13,278 nt of DNA from Syntrophomonadaceae bacterium (GTDB lineage: Bacteria > Bacillota > Syntrophomonadia > Syntrophomonadales > Syntrophomonadaceae): positions 1-13,278 of the forward strand of contig JAUNBV010000040.1 in assembly GCA_030526885.1 (NCBI GenBank), read 5' to 3'. Position numbers and translations under genes: made by a program. Shown piece by piece: positions 6,241 to 13,278 of the stretch. Positions within the stretch are counted from its first letter, which is position 1, and each line of letters begins with the position of its first letter. The notes beneath the pieces are model-generated. The model had not been told where the DNA came from. It searched no databases and saw only the letters and a list, made by a program, of their open reading frames with translations.

Positions 6241-8202
6241 ATGGGTATGAAAAAATGGTGTATCTGCACGATTGTGCTGTGTTTAAGCCTGCTGTTATCC
6301 CTGGGCCCGACTGCCTTAGCCGCCGAAGAGGGCGCTACGCTTAGGGTGCTTTTCACTCATGATTTGCATTCCAATCTGGAGCCCGTGAGCGAACTGCGCG
6401 ACGGAGTATACGCCGAGCGCGGAGGCTTTGCCCGCCTCAAAACCGTAATCGATCAGGAGCGGGAGGAGAAAGGCGAGCTGCTGTTGGTAGATGCCGGTGA
6501 TTTTGCCATGGGCACCCTGTATCATACTATCTTTAGCACTGAAGCCGCCGAGCTGATGCTGATGGGGCAGATGGGCTACGATGCCGTCACCCTTGGCAAT
6601 CATGAGTTTGACGCCGGCAGCGCGGGACTGGCCGCCATGCTGGACGTTGCAGCCGACCGCGGCGATGCGCTGCCGGCCTTAGTTTATTCCAACATCGACT
6701 GGTCGGCCAGCCGGGCGGACGAAACCCACGGCGACAGCGTGATTAAACTGCAAAAGGCGCTCAAGCACTACGGAGCTGCGGAGTATATCATCATGGAAAA
6801 GCAGGGCCTGCGCATAGCGCTCTTCGGTTTGATGGGCTTGAATGCGGGTAGTTTTATCGCCGACAGCGGCATAGTTTTTGAGGATGCGGTAACGTCCGCC
6901 CAGAGAGTAGTAACCGCACTGGAGCAAAGCGACTCGCCTCCGGATATGATCGTATGCCTGTCTCACTGCGGCACTTCAGGCGATTCCCGAACCTCGGAGG
7001 ATCAACTGCTGGCGACGGCAGTACCGGAAATCGACCTCATCATCAGCGGCCATGCCCATAATACGCTTAAACAACCGGTCATCATCGGCGATACGGTCAT
7101 CGCCGCAGCAGGCTGTTACGGTGCGTGGCTGGGCAGCCTGAACCTGGTGTGTACCGCCGACGGACGCTGGCAGGTGGAGGATTATAAGCTTATCCCTGTC
7201 GACGAAACCCTGGACAGCGATGCCGACCTGCAAGCCAACATCGCCGCTTTTAAGCGCAAGGTACAGCGCCAGTATCTCAATTTGTTTGATTACAGATTTG
7301 ATGCGTTACTGGCTACCAGCCCCTTTGCCTTTACCGCCATAAAAGACTTTGGAACCCTGCAGGGCGAGGATACTCTGGGCAACCTTATCACTGACTCCTA
7401 TATATATTCCGTAAATAGTCTGGAGGGGGATAACGGCGATGATCCCATCCATCTGGCGCTGGTGCCGTCCGGCGCGGTGCGGGCTTCCTTCGGCGAAGGA
7501 GACATCACCGTATCCGATGTTTTCAACATAAGCGCCATAGGCTACGGAAATGACGGTTTGTCCGGATATCCGCTGGTCAGCTTTTATGTCACCGGAGAAG
7601 ATATAAAAAGGGCGGCAGAGATAGACGCGACGGTGTCGGATTTCATGCCGGACGTGCGCCTTTACTGCAGCGGCATTACCTATACCTTTAACCCCCATCG
7701 CCTGCCGCTCAACCGCGTGACCGAGATAAAACTGCGCCACGCCAACGGCACCTGGGGAGATATCGAAGACCAGCGGCTATACCGCGTAATCACCAGCCTA
7801 TACCCGGCGCAGATGCTGCACCTCATAGAAGACTTCACCTACGGCCTGATTTGTGTCACCCCGCGCGACAGGAACGGACAACCCATCAACGAGCTTGAGC
7901 AGCATATAATCTACGATGCCAATGGAAACGAACTGAAGGAGTGGGTGGCTCTGGCTACTTATTTAGAGTCCTTTCCTCCCCAGGACTCAATTCCGGTGGT
8001 GCCGGAATACTATGACTCCGCTCAGGGGCGCAAGATAATCGATGACAGCACCAATATCGTCGATTTAGTGAAGCAGCCCAATAAGATCGCTTTCATTGTG
8101 CTGGGCATAGCGCTGATACCCCTGCTCATCCTGGCTCTCATCATCGGTTGGGTGATAAAAAAAATACGGCGGGCCAAGCCCGCCTTTATGTTCAAAGATT
8201 AG
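6241..8202 (+). CDS. Exported membrane-anchored 5'-nucleotidase-family metallophosphatase
   Basis: A 653-residue protein of the UshA/5'-nucleotidase family. An N-terminal signal peptide (MKKW, hydrophobic core to about residue 22) has a likely cleavage after TALA, residue 27. The calcineurin-type metal site is complete: D41-x-H43 (THDLHSN), D87 (DAGDF), N120-H121-E122 (LGNHEFD), H242 (LSHCGTSGD) and G270-H-A-H273. The C-terminal nucleotidase domain follows, with TLGNLITDSY, VPSGAVRASFGEGDIT and GYPLVSFYVTG. The last 40 residues contain a transmembrane helix (about 617-639) followed by KKIRRAK, so the enzyme is probably tethered outside the cell; there is no LPxTG. The family hydrolyses nucleotides or related phosphoesters; the substrate here is not predictable. 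GGAG at 6233-6236 serves ATG 6241 or ATG 6247; a TTG at 6214 is less likely. It may be co-transcribed with the radical SAM gene. Confidence 0.9.
   Translation: MGMKKWCICTIVLCLSLLLSLGPTALAAEEGATLRVLFTHDLHSNLEPVSELRDGVYAERGGFARLKTVIDQEREEKGELLLVDAGDFAMGTLYHTIFSTEAAELMLMGQMGYDAVTLGNHEFDAGSAGLAAMLDVAADRGDALPALVYSNIDWSASRADETHGDSVIKLQKALKHYGAAEYIIMEKQGLRIALFGLMGLNAGSFIADSGIVFEDAVTSAQRVVTALEQSDSPPDMIVCLSHCGTSGDSRTSEDQLLATAVPEIDLIISGHAHNTLKQPVIIGDTVIAAAGCYGAWLGSLNLVCTADGRWQVEDYKLIPVDETLDSDADLQANIAAFKRKVQRQYLNLFDYRFDALLATSPFAFTAIKDFGTLQGEDTLGNLITDSYIYSVNSLEGDNGDDPIHLALVPSGAVRASFGEGDITVSDVFNISAIGYGNDGLSGYPLVSFYVTGEDIKRAAEIDATVSDFMPDVRLYCSGITYTFNPHRLPLNRVTEIKLRHANGTWGDIEDQRLYRVITSLYPAQMLHLIEDFTYGLICVTPRDRNGQPINELEQHIIYDANGNELKEWVALATYLESFPPQDSIPVVPEYYDSAQGRKIIDDSTNIVDLVKQPNKIAFIVLGIALIPLLILALIIGWVIKKIRRAKPAFMFKD
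8157..8187. terminator. Bidirectional terminator inside the 3' end of the phosphatase gene
   Basis: GGCGGGC (8168-8174) and GCCCGCC (8178-8184) form a perfect 7-bp stem with a CAA loop. On the minus strand the stem is followed by GTA and eight T residues (complement of the A-run 8157-8164), an excellent intrinsic terminator for the CorC-family gene that ends at 8207. On the plus strand only TTTATG follows, so termination there would be weaker. The whole structure is coding: it encodes the KKIRRAKPAF tail of the phosphatase. Confidence 0.78.
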
Positions 8203-8206
8203 CCGC

Positions 8207-9532
8207 TTACTCCGCGACCTTGTTCTCACCGGGGTTATGCAACCGCAACAGGTCGATCCTGGTTCCCCGCACTTTCTGTACTTCCAGGCGATAGCCGCCA
8301 GCTATGTCGATAGTTTCCCCTACCTTGGGGCGATGGGCCAGACAGCCCAGCGCATAGCCGCCCAGCGTATCGTATTCATCCTCGCCCTCCACCAAGTCTA
8401 TGTCCAGCATCTTTTCCACCTCGCCGATCAGCATACGTCCGCTGAGCAATCGCCCCTCGCCGTCACTGTCCAGCGGTTCGGAGGGGTCGAATTCATCGTA
8501 GATATCACCCACCAGCTCTTCCATCAGATTTTCCAGCGTCACGATACCTGCGGTACCGCCGTATTCATCCATCACCACCGCCATATGCTGGTGTGATTCC
8601 TTTAATATCTCCAACAGATCATCCAGCCCCATACCTTCGGGCACAAACACGATGTCGCGGATATAATGCTGCCAACGATGCTCCTGATCGCGCAATCCGT
8701 ACATCATGTCCTTGATATGCAGTAAACCCACTATTTTATCGGGGGAGTCATCACACACCGGAAAGCGCGTGTGCCCGGTTTTTTGCGCCAGTTCCATATT
8801 TTCTTCAAAACTGTTTTCGAGATAGAAAAATACCGTTTCCGGCCGCGGCACCATTATATCGCGGGCCACCAGCCGTTCAAAACGAAACACGTTTTGCAGC
8901 AGTTCCTGCTCCTGGGCATCGATATGCCCGCCACGCCAGCTCTGGCGAATCAGCATACTTAGCTCTTCCTCGGTATGGGTAAGCTCGCTCTCGCTCATAT
9001 CGTTAATCCCAAAGGGCTTGAGGATTAGCTGCGCCGTACCGTTCAGGGCCACCACGGCGGGATAGAATAGGTAGTAAAAGCCGCGCATGGGCACCGCCAA
9101 CCACAGCACCATGCGCTCCGCCCGCTGGATGGCCAGTGTTTTGGGGGCCAGTTCACCAAATACCACGTGCATGAAGGTAATGAGCAGGAACGCCACCGCA
9201 ATGGCGATCGAATGTACCGCCACCGGCGAAACGATACCCCATTTCAGCAGCATCGGCTCCAGCAGGCCGGCAATAGCCGGTTCACCCAGCCACCCCAGGC
9301 CCAGACTGGCGAGAGTGATGCCTAACTGACACACCGAGAGGTAAGCGTCCAGATGGATTATTCCCTCGCGGGCCAGCCCCGCAACGCGGTTGCCTTCCTG
9401 GGCCAACTGCTCGATATGCGTGGGGCGCGCCCGCACAAAAGCGAATTCCGCCGCCACAAAAAATGCATTTAAAGCTACCAGCAGCAAAGCCGCCACTATC
9501 TGTAAAATATCAATCCATAGTTGCGATTCCAA
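8207..9532 (-). CDS. CNNM/CorC-family membrane protein with CBS pair (HlyC/CorC type)
   Basis: A 441-residue protein in the standard order for this family. Residues 1-200 are a CNNM (DUF21) membrane domain with about four helices and the motifs NAFFVAAEFAFVR and VVFGELAPKTLAIQRAE. Two CBS domains follow at about 220-285 (ARDIMVPRPETVFF) and 290-345 (MAVVMDEYGGTAGIVTLENL). A CorC_HlyC domain ends the protein (about 355-435, DEYDTLGGYALG). Characterised relatives export Mg2+ or exchange it for Na+, with the CBS pair sensing nucleotide and Mg; the old name hemolysin is misleading. The start is TTG, with AAGGAG 7 nt upstream. It follows hisIE by 95 bp on the same strand with no clear terminator between them, so it may partly share the his transcript. 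It converges with the phosphatase gene, 4 bp stop to stop. Confidence 0.92.
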   Translation of the reverse strand: MESQLWIDILQIVAALLLVALNAFFVAAEFAFVRARPTHIEQLAQEGNRVAGLAREGIIHLDAYLSVCQLGITLASLGLGWLGEPAIAGLLEPMLLKWGIVSPVAVHSIAIAVAFLLITFMHVVFGELAPKTLAIQRAERMVLWLAVPMRGFYYLFYPAVVALNGTAQLILKPFGINDMSESELTHTEEELSMLIRQSWRGGHIDAQEQELLQNVFRFERLVARDIMVPRPETVFFYLENSFEENMELAQKTGHTRFPVCDDSPDKIVGLLHIKDMMYGLRDQEHRWQHYIRDIVFVPEGMGLDDLLEILKESHQHMAVVMDEYGGTAGIVTLENLMEELVGDIYDEFDPSEPLDSDGEGRLLSGRMLIGEVEKMLDIDLVEGEDEYDTLGGYALGCLAHRPKVGETIDIAGGYRLEVQKVRGTRIDLLRLHNPGENKVAE

Positions 9533-9627
9533 ATAAATACTCCTTTCAATTCTCCCCTGACCGGTCCGCTGTTAGGTAATTATGACCCTGCTGCCCACAC
9601 CGGCGGCTACCGTTCCTTCTCCGTCCT

Positions 9628-10275
9628 CTATCTCCGCGATTTCAGCTCGGCGAAGACGGCGTCCAATTCCACTTCTTCCTGGGCCAACAGCACCAGCAGA
9701 TGGTAAAACAGGTCGGCGGTTTCGTAAGTGATCTCCGCCGGAATATGGTTTTTCGCCGCGATGATTACTTCGGCGCTTTCCTCGCCTACTTTTTTTAGTA
9801 TCTTGTCGATGCCTTTATCGAACAGATAGGTGGTGTATGAACCCTCGGGGCGTTTGGCCTTGCGCTCCTTGATTACGTCCATCAGCTCATAGAGGATGCC
9901 GGGGCCTGCCTTGCCTTCATAGGCGGGGTCGGTATCGACGATGGCCGCTTCTACCTCCTGCCCGTTCTGATCGCGGTAAAAACAGGAGTAATGGCCACTG
10001 TGGCAGGCGGCGCCGGTCTGCTCCACCCGAATCAGCACCGCGTCGGCGTCGCAGTCATAGCGGATATCTTTTACCCGCTGTACATGACCGGAGGTTTCGC
10101 CCTTGCTCCACAACTCCTGCCGGCTGCGGGAATAAAAACAGGTCCTGCCACTCTCCATGGTGCGCATTAACGATTCGGCGTTCATCCAGGCCAGCATCAG
10201 TACCGCGCCGGTATTAACATCCTGGATGACGGCGGGTATGAGCCCGTCTTTATCGAATTTAAGGGTATCTAGCAT
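9628..10275 (-). CDS. hisIE: Bifunctional phosphoribosyl-AMP cyclohydrolase / phosphoribosyl-ATP diphosphatase
   Basis: A 215-residue fusion that performs steps 2 and 3 of histidine synthesis: pyrophosphate removal from PR-ATP (HisE part), then opening of the purine ring of PR-AMP (HisI part). The N-terminal cyclohydrolase domain (1-105) has [18 protein letters not shown], the metal-binding D74-C75-D76-x-D78, and C91 and C98 ([11 protein letters not shown]) expected as zinc ligands. The C-terminal all-helical pyrophosphatase domain (about 127-212) has [15 protein letters not shown] with E165, E166 and E169, and YETADLFYH with D188. Both active sites look complete. The ATG overlaps the hisF stop by 7 bp, so translation is probably coupled. 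It is the last his gene of the operon. Fused HisIE is common in Firmicutes and enterics and carries little taxonomic weight on its own. Confidence 0.97.
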   Translation of the reverse strand: MLDTLKFDKDGLIPAVIQDVNTGAVLMLAWMNAESLMRTMESGRTCFYSRSRQELWSKGETSGHVQRVKDIRYDCDADAVLIRVEQTGAACHSGHYSCFYRDQNGQEVEAAIVDTDPAYEGKAGPGILYELMDVIKERKAKRPEGSYTTYLFDKGIDKILKKVGEESAEVIIAAKNHIPAEITYETADLFYHLLVLLAQEEVELDAVFAELKSRR

Positions 10276-11027
10276 GTTCTGACCTCCACTCCTTTGGCTT
10301 TCAGGTATTGCTTGGCCTCATCTATAGTATGCTGCTGATAGTGAAAAATCGAAGCGCACAGCACCGCATCGGCCTTACCGGCAATGCAGGCTTCGTATAG
10401 ATGCTCCAGGTTTCCGGCGCCGCCGGAAGCGATGACCGGTATGGAAACGGCATCGGCTATGCGGGCGGTGAGTTTCAGATCGTAACCGTCAGCGGTGCCG
10501 TCCTGATCCATACTAGTGAGCAAGATTTCACCGGCGCCCAGCGCGGCGGCCTGCCGCGCCCACTCTATGGCATCAAGGCCGGTGGGAGTGCGCCCGCCGT
10601 TGATATAGACCTCCCATGAATCGCCGCTGCGCCGCGCGTCGATGGCTACTACTATGCACTGGCTACCGAAGCGCAACGCGGCCTCCCGGATTAACTCCGG
10701 GCGCTTTATGGCGGCGGAGTTGATGGATACCTTGTCGGCGCCGGCGTTGAGCATCGTGCGCACATCCTCAAGGCTGCGGATGCCCCCGCCCACCGCGAAG
10801 GGGATGAATATCTGCTCGGCGGTGCGCCGCACTACATCCACCATGGTGGCGCGCTGGTCGGACGAAGCGGTGATATCCAGAAATATTAGTTCGTCGGCTC
10901 CTGCCGCGTCATAGCGCGCCGCCAACTCCACCGGATCGCCGGCGTCCCGAAGGTTGATGAAGTTTATGCCCTTGACCACCCGTCCGTCGTGTACATCGAG
11001 GCAGGGTATGATGCGTTTGGCCAACAT
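10269..11027 (-). CDS. hisF: Imidazole glycerol phosphate synthase, cyclase subunit
   Basis: A 252-residue (beta/alpha)8 barrel that uses ammonia delivered by HisH to turn PRFAR into imidazole glycerol phosphate and AICAR. The catalytic aspartates are at the canonical positions: D11 ([16 protein letters not shown]) and D130 (IVVAIDARR). Phosphate-binding loops are visible as FAVGGGIRS and VIASGGAGN, with [10 protein letters not shown] on strand 6. The start at 11027 gives the family's normal length and N-terminus. An open frame continues further upstream inside hisA but is not coding. GGGGAG lies just upstream. The gene begins 1 nt after the hisA stop and ends overlapping hisIE. It partners HisH, encoded two genes upstream. 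Confidence 0.97.
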   Translation of the reverse strand: MLAKRIIPCLDVHDGRVVKGINFINLRDAGDPVELAARYDAAGADELIFLDITASSDQRATMVDVVRRTAEQIFIPFAVGGGIRSLEDVRTMLNAGADKVSINSAAIKRPELIREAALRFGSQCIVVAIDARRSGDSWEVYINGGRTPTGLDAIEWARQAAALGAGEILLTSMDQDGTADGYDLKLTARIADAVSIPVIASGGAGNLEHLYEACIAGKADAVLCASIFHYQQHTIDEAKQYLKAKGVEVRTC

Positions 11028-11028
11028 A

Positions 11029-11760
11029 TTACTCTCCCCTGCCCGCAGTGATGGCCGCAGACAGCGTAAATTTCTTTTCGTACAGCGCCTTGCCGATGAT
11101 GACGCCGCTGATGCCCTGCGCTTCCAGACGGCGCAGCTCGCGGACATGCTCCAGCGTGCCCACGCCCCCGGAGGCGATGATCTCCAGTCCGCTGGCGGCC
11201 GCCACCCTTTGCAGGGAGTCCACATTGGGACCTTGCAATAAGCCGTCGCGGGAAACGTCGGTGCAGATGGCGCGCTTCAGGCCCAGTTGCCGCATGGTGA
11301 CCGCAAATTCCTCCACGCGCTGCTCGGAGGCCTGTTCCCAGCCATGGGTGGCTACCATGCCATCCTTGGCGTCCAGCCCCAGCACGATGCACTCTGCTCC
11401 GAAGCGGGCCAGTAAATCGGCGATAAAATCCGGCGACTGCACCGCTTTGGTACCAATCACCACCCGCGCCGCGCCCAGTTCCAGCACCGCCTGTACCGCT
11501 TCCACCGTGCGCAGTCCGCCTCCCACCTGAAACGGTATGCCCACCGCCTGCGCGATGGCGCGGATGGCGTCATGGTTCCGCGGTTCGCCGGCAAAGGCGC
11601 CGTCCAAGTCAACGATATGTAAGTATTGTGCGCCTTCGGCGGCAAAACTCTGCGCCTGCGCCGCAGGCGAATCGGAATATACGGTTTGTTTTTCCTTTCG
11701 GCCCTGGGCGAGCCGCACACAGCGCCCCTCCCTGAGGTCGATGGCCGGATAGATCATCAT
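11029..11760 (-). CDS. hisA: ProFAR isomerase (phosphoribosylformimino-AICAR-P isomerase)
   Basis: A 243-residue (beta/alpha)8 barrel paralogous to HisF. It carries out the Amadori rearrangement of ProFAR to PRFAR. The general base is D8 in [15 protein letters not shown] and the second catalytic aspartate is D130 (VLGLDAKDG). [13 protein letters not shown] and [13 protein letters not shown] form the phosphate-binding loops, and [14 protein letters not shown] marks strand 6. The start is one of two adjacent ATGs (11760 or 11757); the first puts the aspartate at the usual position 8. There is no sign of the PriA-type dual specificity seen in actinobacteria, although sequence reading alone cannot exclude it. 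The hisH stop lies 3 nt upstream of the start and hisF starts 1 nt after the stop. Confidence 0.97.
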   Translation of the reverse strand: MMIYPAIDLREGRCVRLAQGRKEKQTVYSDSPAAQAQSFAAEGAQYLHIVDLDGAFAGEPRNHDAIRAIAQAVGIPFQVGGGLRTVEAVQAVLELGAARVVIGTKAVQSPDFIADLLARFGAECIVLGLDAKDGMVATHGWEQASEQRVEEFAVTMRQLGLKRAICTDVSRDGLLQGPNVDSLQRVAAASGLEIIASGGVGTLEHVRELRRLEAQGISGVIIGKALYEKKFTLSAAITAGRGE

Positions 11761-11763
11761 AGC

Positions 11764-12348
11764 TCAAATCTCCGCAAAATTTTTTAGTATCCGCAGGCCC
11801 GCATCGCCGGATTTTTCCGGATGAAACTGTGTGGCCCACAGCCTTCCCCGCTCTACCGCGCAACAGAATTCAATCCCGTAATCGCCGGGATGGTCGGGAA
11901 CCACGTAATAAGAATGTACAAAATAAAAATAACTGCTGGCGGGCACACCGGCAAACGCCGCGCTGTCCGCCCGATAGCGCACACTATTCCAGCCCATATG
12001 CGGTACTTTATAAGGGATTCCGGCAAAACGCACAACCCGCCCGGGAATGATGTCCAGCCCCTGATGGACGCCGTTTTCCTCGCTTTCGGTAAACAATAGC
12101 TGCAGCCCCAGGCATATGCCCAAAAGCGGCACTCCCCGTTGCGCCACATCCTTTACCGCCGCGTCGATGCCCTGTCGCCGCAAGCTGGCGATAGCATCCT
12201 CAAACGCCCCCACCCCCGGCAATATGACTTGTTCGGCCTCAGCCACCACCTCGGGATCGCTGCTGATCCGCCAGGGCAAGTCCAGCTTTTTCAGGGCATT
12301 GCCGACGCTGGCCAGGTTACCCATGCCATAGTCAACGACAACTATCAT
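11764..12348 (-). CDS. hisH: Imidazole glycerol phosphate synthase, glutaminase subunit
   Basis: A 194-residue class I glutamine amidotransferase that hydrolyses glutamine and channels ammonia to HisF. The triad is visible: the nucleophile C79 in LLGICLGLQLLF, and H176 and E178 in ATQFHPEKSG. The family's N-terminal VVVDYGMGNLASV and the oxyanion-region LPGVGAFEDA are both present, and the length is normal. The ATG at 12348 is fixed by the family N-terminus; an open frame extends upstream into hisB but is a shadow. Start and hisB stop overlap by one base (TGATG), a classic stop-start coupling. hisA follows after 3 nt. Confidence 0.97.
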   Translation of the reverse strand: MIVVVDYGMGNLASVGNALKKLDLPWRISSDPEVVAEAEQVILPGVGAFEDAIASLRRQGIDAAVKDVAQRGVPLLGICLGLQLLFTESEENGVHQGLDIIPGRVVRFAGIPYKVPHMGWNSVRYRADSAAFAGVPASSYFYFVHSYYVVPDHPGDYGIEFCCAVERGRLWATQFHPEKSGDAGLRILKNFAEI

Positions 12349-12944
12349 CAGTCCAGATTTCCCTTCGACGACCATGCTCCCTGCACGGTGGGATCGATGC
12401 TGACCGCGGTCCGCAGGGCGCGGGCCAGCGCCTTGAAGGCGGCCTCCACTATATGATGGGAATTGCTGCCGCGGATCTGGTCGATGTGCATATTTATGCC
12501 CGCTTCCCGGCACAGGGCGGCAAAGAACTCGCCCACGCTCTCCCGTCCCAGGTTCCCCAGGCGTTCATTGGGCACTTCAAGCCCATAAAAAAGGCTGCTG
12601 CGCCCCGAAATATCCAAGACCACCCGCACCAGGGCCTCATCCATGGGAATGGTGGCTTCTCCGTAGCGGCGGATGCCCGCCTTATCGCCTAACGCCTCGC
12701 GCAGACAGCGCCCCAGACAGATGGCGATATCCTCCACGCTGTGGTGTTCATCCACCTCCAGGTCGCCGCTGGCCTGCAACTGAATATCCATGCGGCTGTG
12801 CACCGCCAGCAGATGCAGCATGTGATCCAAAAATCCGATCCCGCTGTCAATGGCCGCCTGACCGCTTCCATCCAGCACCAGGGTCAGTCTTATGTCGGTC
12901 TCCGTGGTGGTGCGGCTTTGCTCCGCCCGGCGCGCTTGGTCCAT
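12348..12944 (-). CDS. hisB: Imidazoleglycerol-phosphate dehydratase (monofunctional)
   Basis: A 198-residue enzyme that dehydrates imidazole glycerol phosphate to imidazole acetol phosphate. The Mn-binding histidine motifs are all present in the two repeated halves: FLDHML (D40, H41, H44) and DEHHSVED (65-72), then SNSHHIVEAAFKA (H163, H164, E167). There is no N-terminal histidinol-phosphatase domain, so this is the monofunctional type found in Gram-positives and most bacteria. I prefer the ATG at 12944. A GTG three codons upstream (12953) is possible but lies directly against the AAAGGAAGG ribosome site, which suits the ATG better. The gap to the hisD stop is 24 nt, and the stop overlaps hisH. 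Confidence 0.96.
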   Translation of the reverse strand: MDQARRAEQSRTTTETDIRLTLVLDGSGQAAIDSGIGFLDHMLHLLAVHSRMDIQLQASGDLEVDEHHSVEDIAICLGRCLREALGDKAGIRRYGEATIPMDEALVRVVLDISGRSSLFYGLEVPNERLGNLGRESVGEFFAALCREAGINMHIDQIRGSNSHHIVEAAFKALARALRTAVSIDPTVQGAWSSKGNLD

Positions 12945-12968
12945 GCATTTCACCCTTCCTTTCCGGCA

Positions 12969-13278
12969 CTATTTCCGTCGTATCCGTATGCTGTTGGCAT
13001 GGGCGGTCAGCCCTTCGACCTCGGCCAGCCGGATAATGTCGTCGGCATCATCATGCAACCCCTCAGGGGTGTAGTAAATCAGGCTACTGGCCTTCATAAA
13101 GGTATCCACCGTCACCGGGGAATAGAATCTTGCGGTGCCGCCGGTGGGCAGGATATGATTGGGACCGGCATAGTAATCACCCACCGGCTCCGGAGTATTA
13201 TGCCCCATAAAGATCGCGCCCGCGTTTTTGATACGGCTGAGCAGGGAAAAGGGATTGTCCACCATCAGCTCCAGATGC
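12969..13278 (-). CDS. hisD: Histidinol dehydrogenase, C-terminal part (cut by window edge)
   Basis: Only the last 103 or so residues are in the window; the gene continues beyond 13278. HisD oxidises histidinol to histidine in two NAD-linked steps using zinc. The visible part begins at HLELMVDNP, whose His corresponds to the catalytic His of the EHL motif. It then shows NAGAIFMGHNTPEPVGDY with the zinc-ligand Asp, AGPNHILPTGGTARFYSP, and near the end EGLTAHANSIRIR with the second zinc-ligand His. Nothing suggests decay. It is the most upstream his gene visible. hisG and other early genes would be expected further right, which I cannot see. Confidence 0.96.
   Translation of the reverse strand, partial: HLELMVDNPFSLLSRIKNAGAIFMGHNTPEPVGDYYAGPNHILPTGGTARFYSPVTVDTFMKASSLIYYTPEGLHDDADDIIRLAEVEGLTAHANSIRIRRK

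Noticed and set aside
7306..7740. A 144-codon open frame on the minus strand inside the phosphatase gene
   Set aside because: It is antisense to conserved 5'-nucleotidase C-terminal motifs, with no ribosome site or domain of its own.
10964..11392. A 142-codon frame on the minus strand overlapping hisA in another frame
   Set aside because: hisA is intact across the same bases, and the alternative translation is low-complexity Arg/Gly/His-rich.
1..13278. Mobile element, CRISPR, toxin-antitoxin or defence system
   Set aside because: I looked for direct repeats, transposase or integrase motifs, spaced repeats and small paired genes and found none. Most genes are recognisable metabolic or membrane families in compact operons.

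Overview
The window is a 13.3 kb stretch of ordinary, densely coding bacterial chromosome, moderately GC-rich by eye, with 12 protein genes (two cut by the window edges). I see no tRNA, rRNA, CRISPR array, insertion sequence or phage gene. The gene set suggests a Gram-positive Firmicutes/Clostridia-type bacterium: paired YdbS/YdbT-like PH-domain membrane proteins, strong AGGAGG-type ribosome sites used with TTG starts, a fused HisIE, and a ChlI/ChlD-like AAA+ plus VWA pair of a form I recall from spore-forming Clostridia. This assignment is inference; no marker gene is present to prove it.

Layout. (1) 1-1884 (+): the end of a small bPH2 membrane protein, overlapping a larger protein with three bPH2 domains, closed by a strong stem-loop terminator at about 1968-2017. 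(2) 2085-5102 (-): a two-gene unit, first a magnesium-chelatase-I-like AAA+ ATPase and then a VWA protein with an intact MIDAS, separated by 12 nt. (3) 5103-5266: an AT-rich divergent promoter region with a good minus-strand sigma-A-type promoter, a weaker plus-strand one that overlaps it, and a TGTTAA-N7-TTAACA palindrome before the radical SAM gene. (4) 5279-8202 (+): an uncharacterised radical SAM protein, then an exported 5'-nucleotidase-family metallophosphatase with a C-terminal membrane anchor. (5) 8207-9532 (-): a CNNM/CBS/CorC_HlyC membrane transporter converging on the phosphatase gene. The stops are only 4 bp apart, and a terminator hairpin with tails on both strands lies inside the last codons of the phosphatase gene. 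(6) 9628-13278 (-): a histidine operon in transcription order hisD(partial)-hisB-hisH-hisA-hisF-hisIE, with gaps of 24 nt or less and three contacts of +1, -1 or overlapping type, so translational coupling is likely.

The his genes together cover imidazole-ring formation (HisIE, HisA, HisH, HisF), IGP dehydration (HisB) and the final oxidation of histidinol (HisD). HisG, HisC and histidinol-phosphatase are not visible and must be encoded elsewhere, perhaps beyond the right edge. The least understood parts are the chelatase-like AAA+/VWA pair, which has no porphyrin- or corrin-binding subunit nearby, and the radical SAM protein divergent from it. I found no clear new defence or mobile system here.
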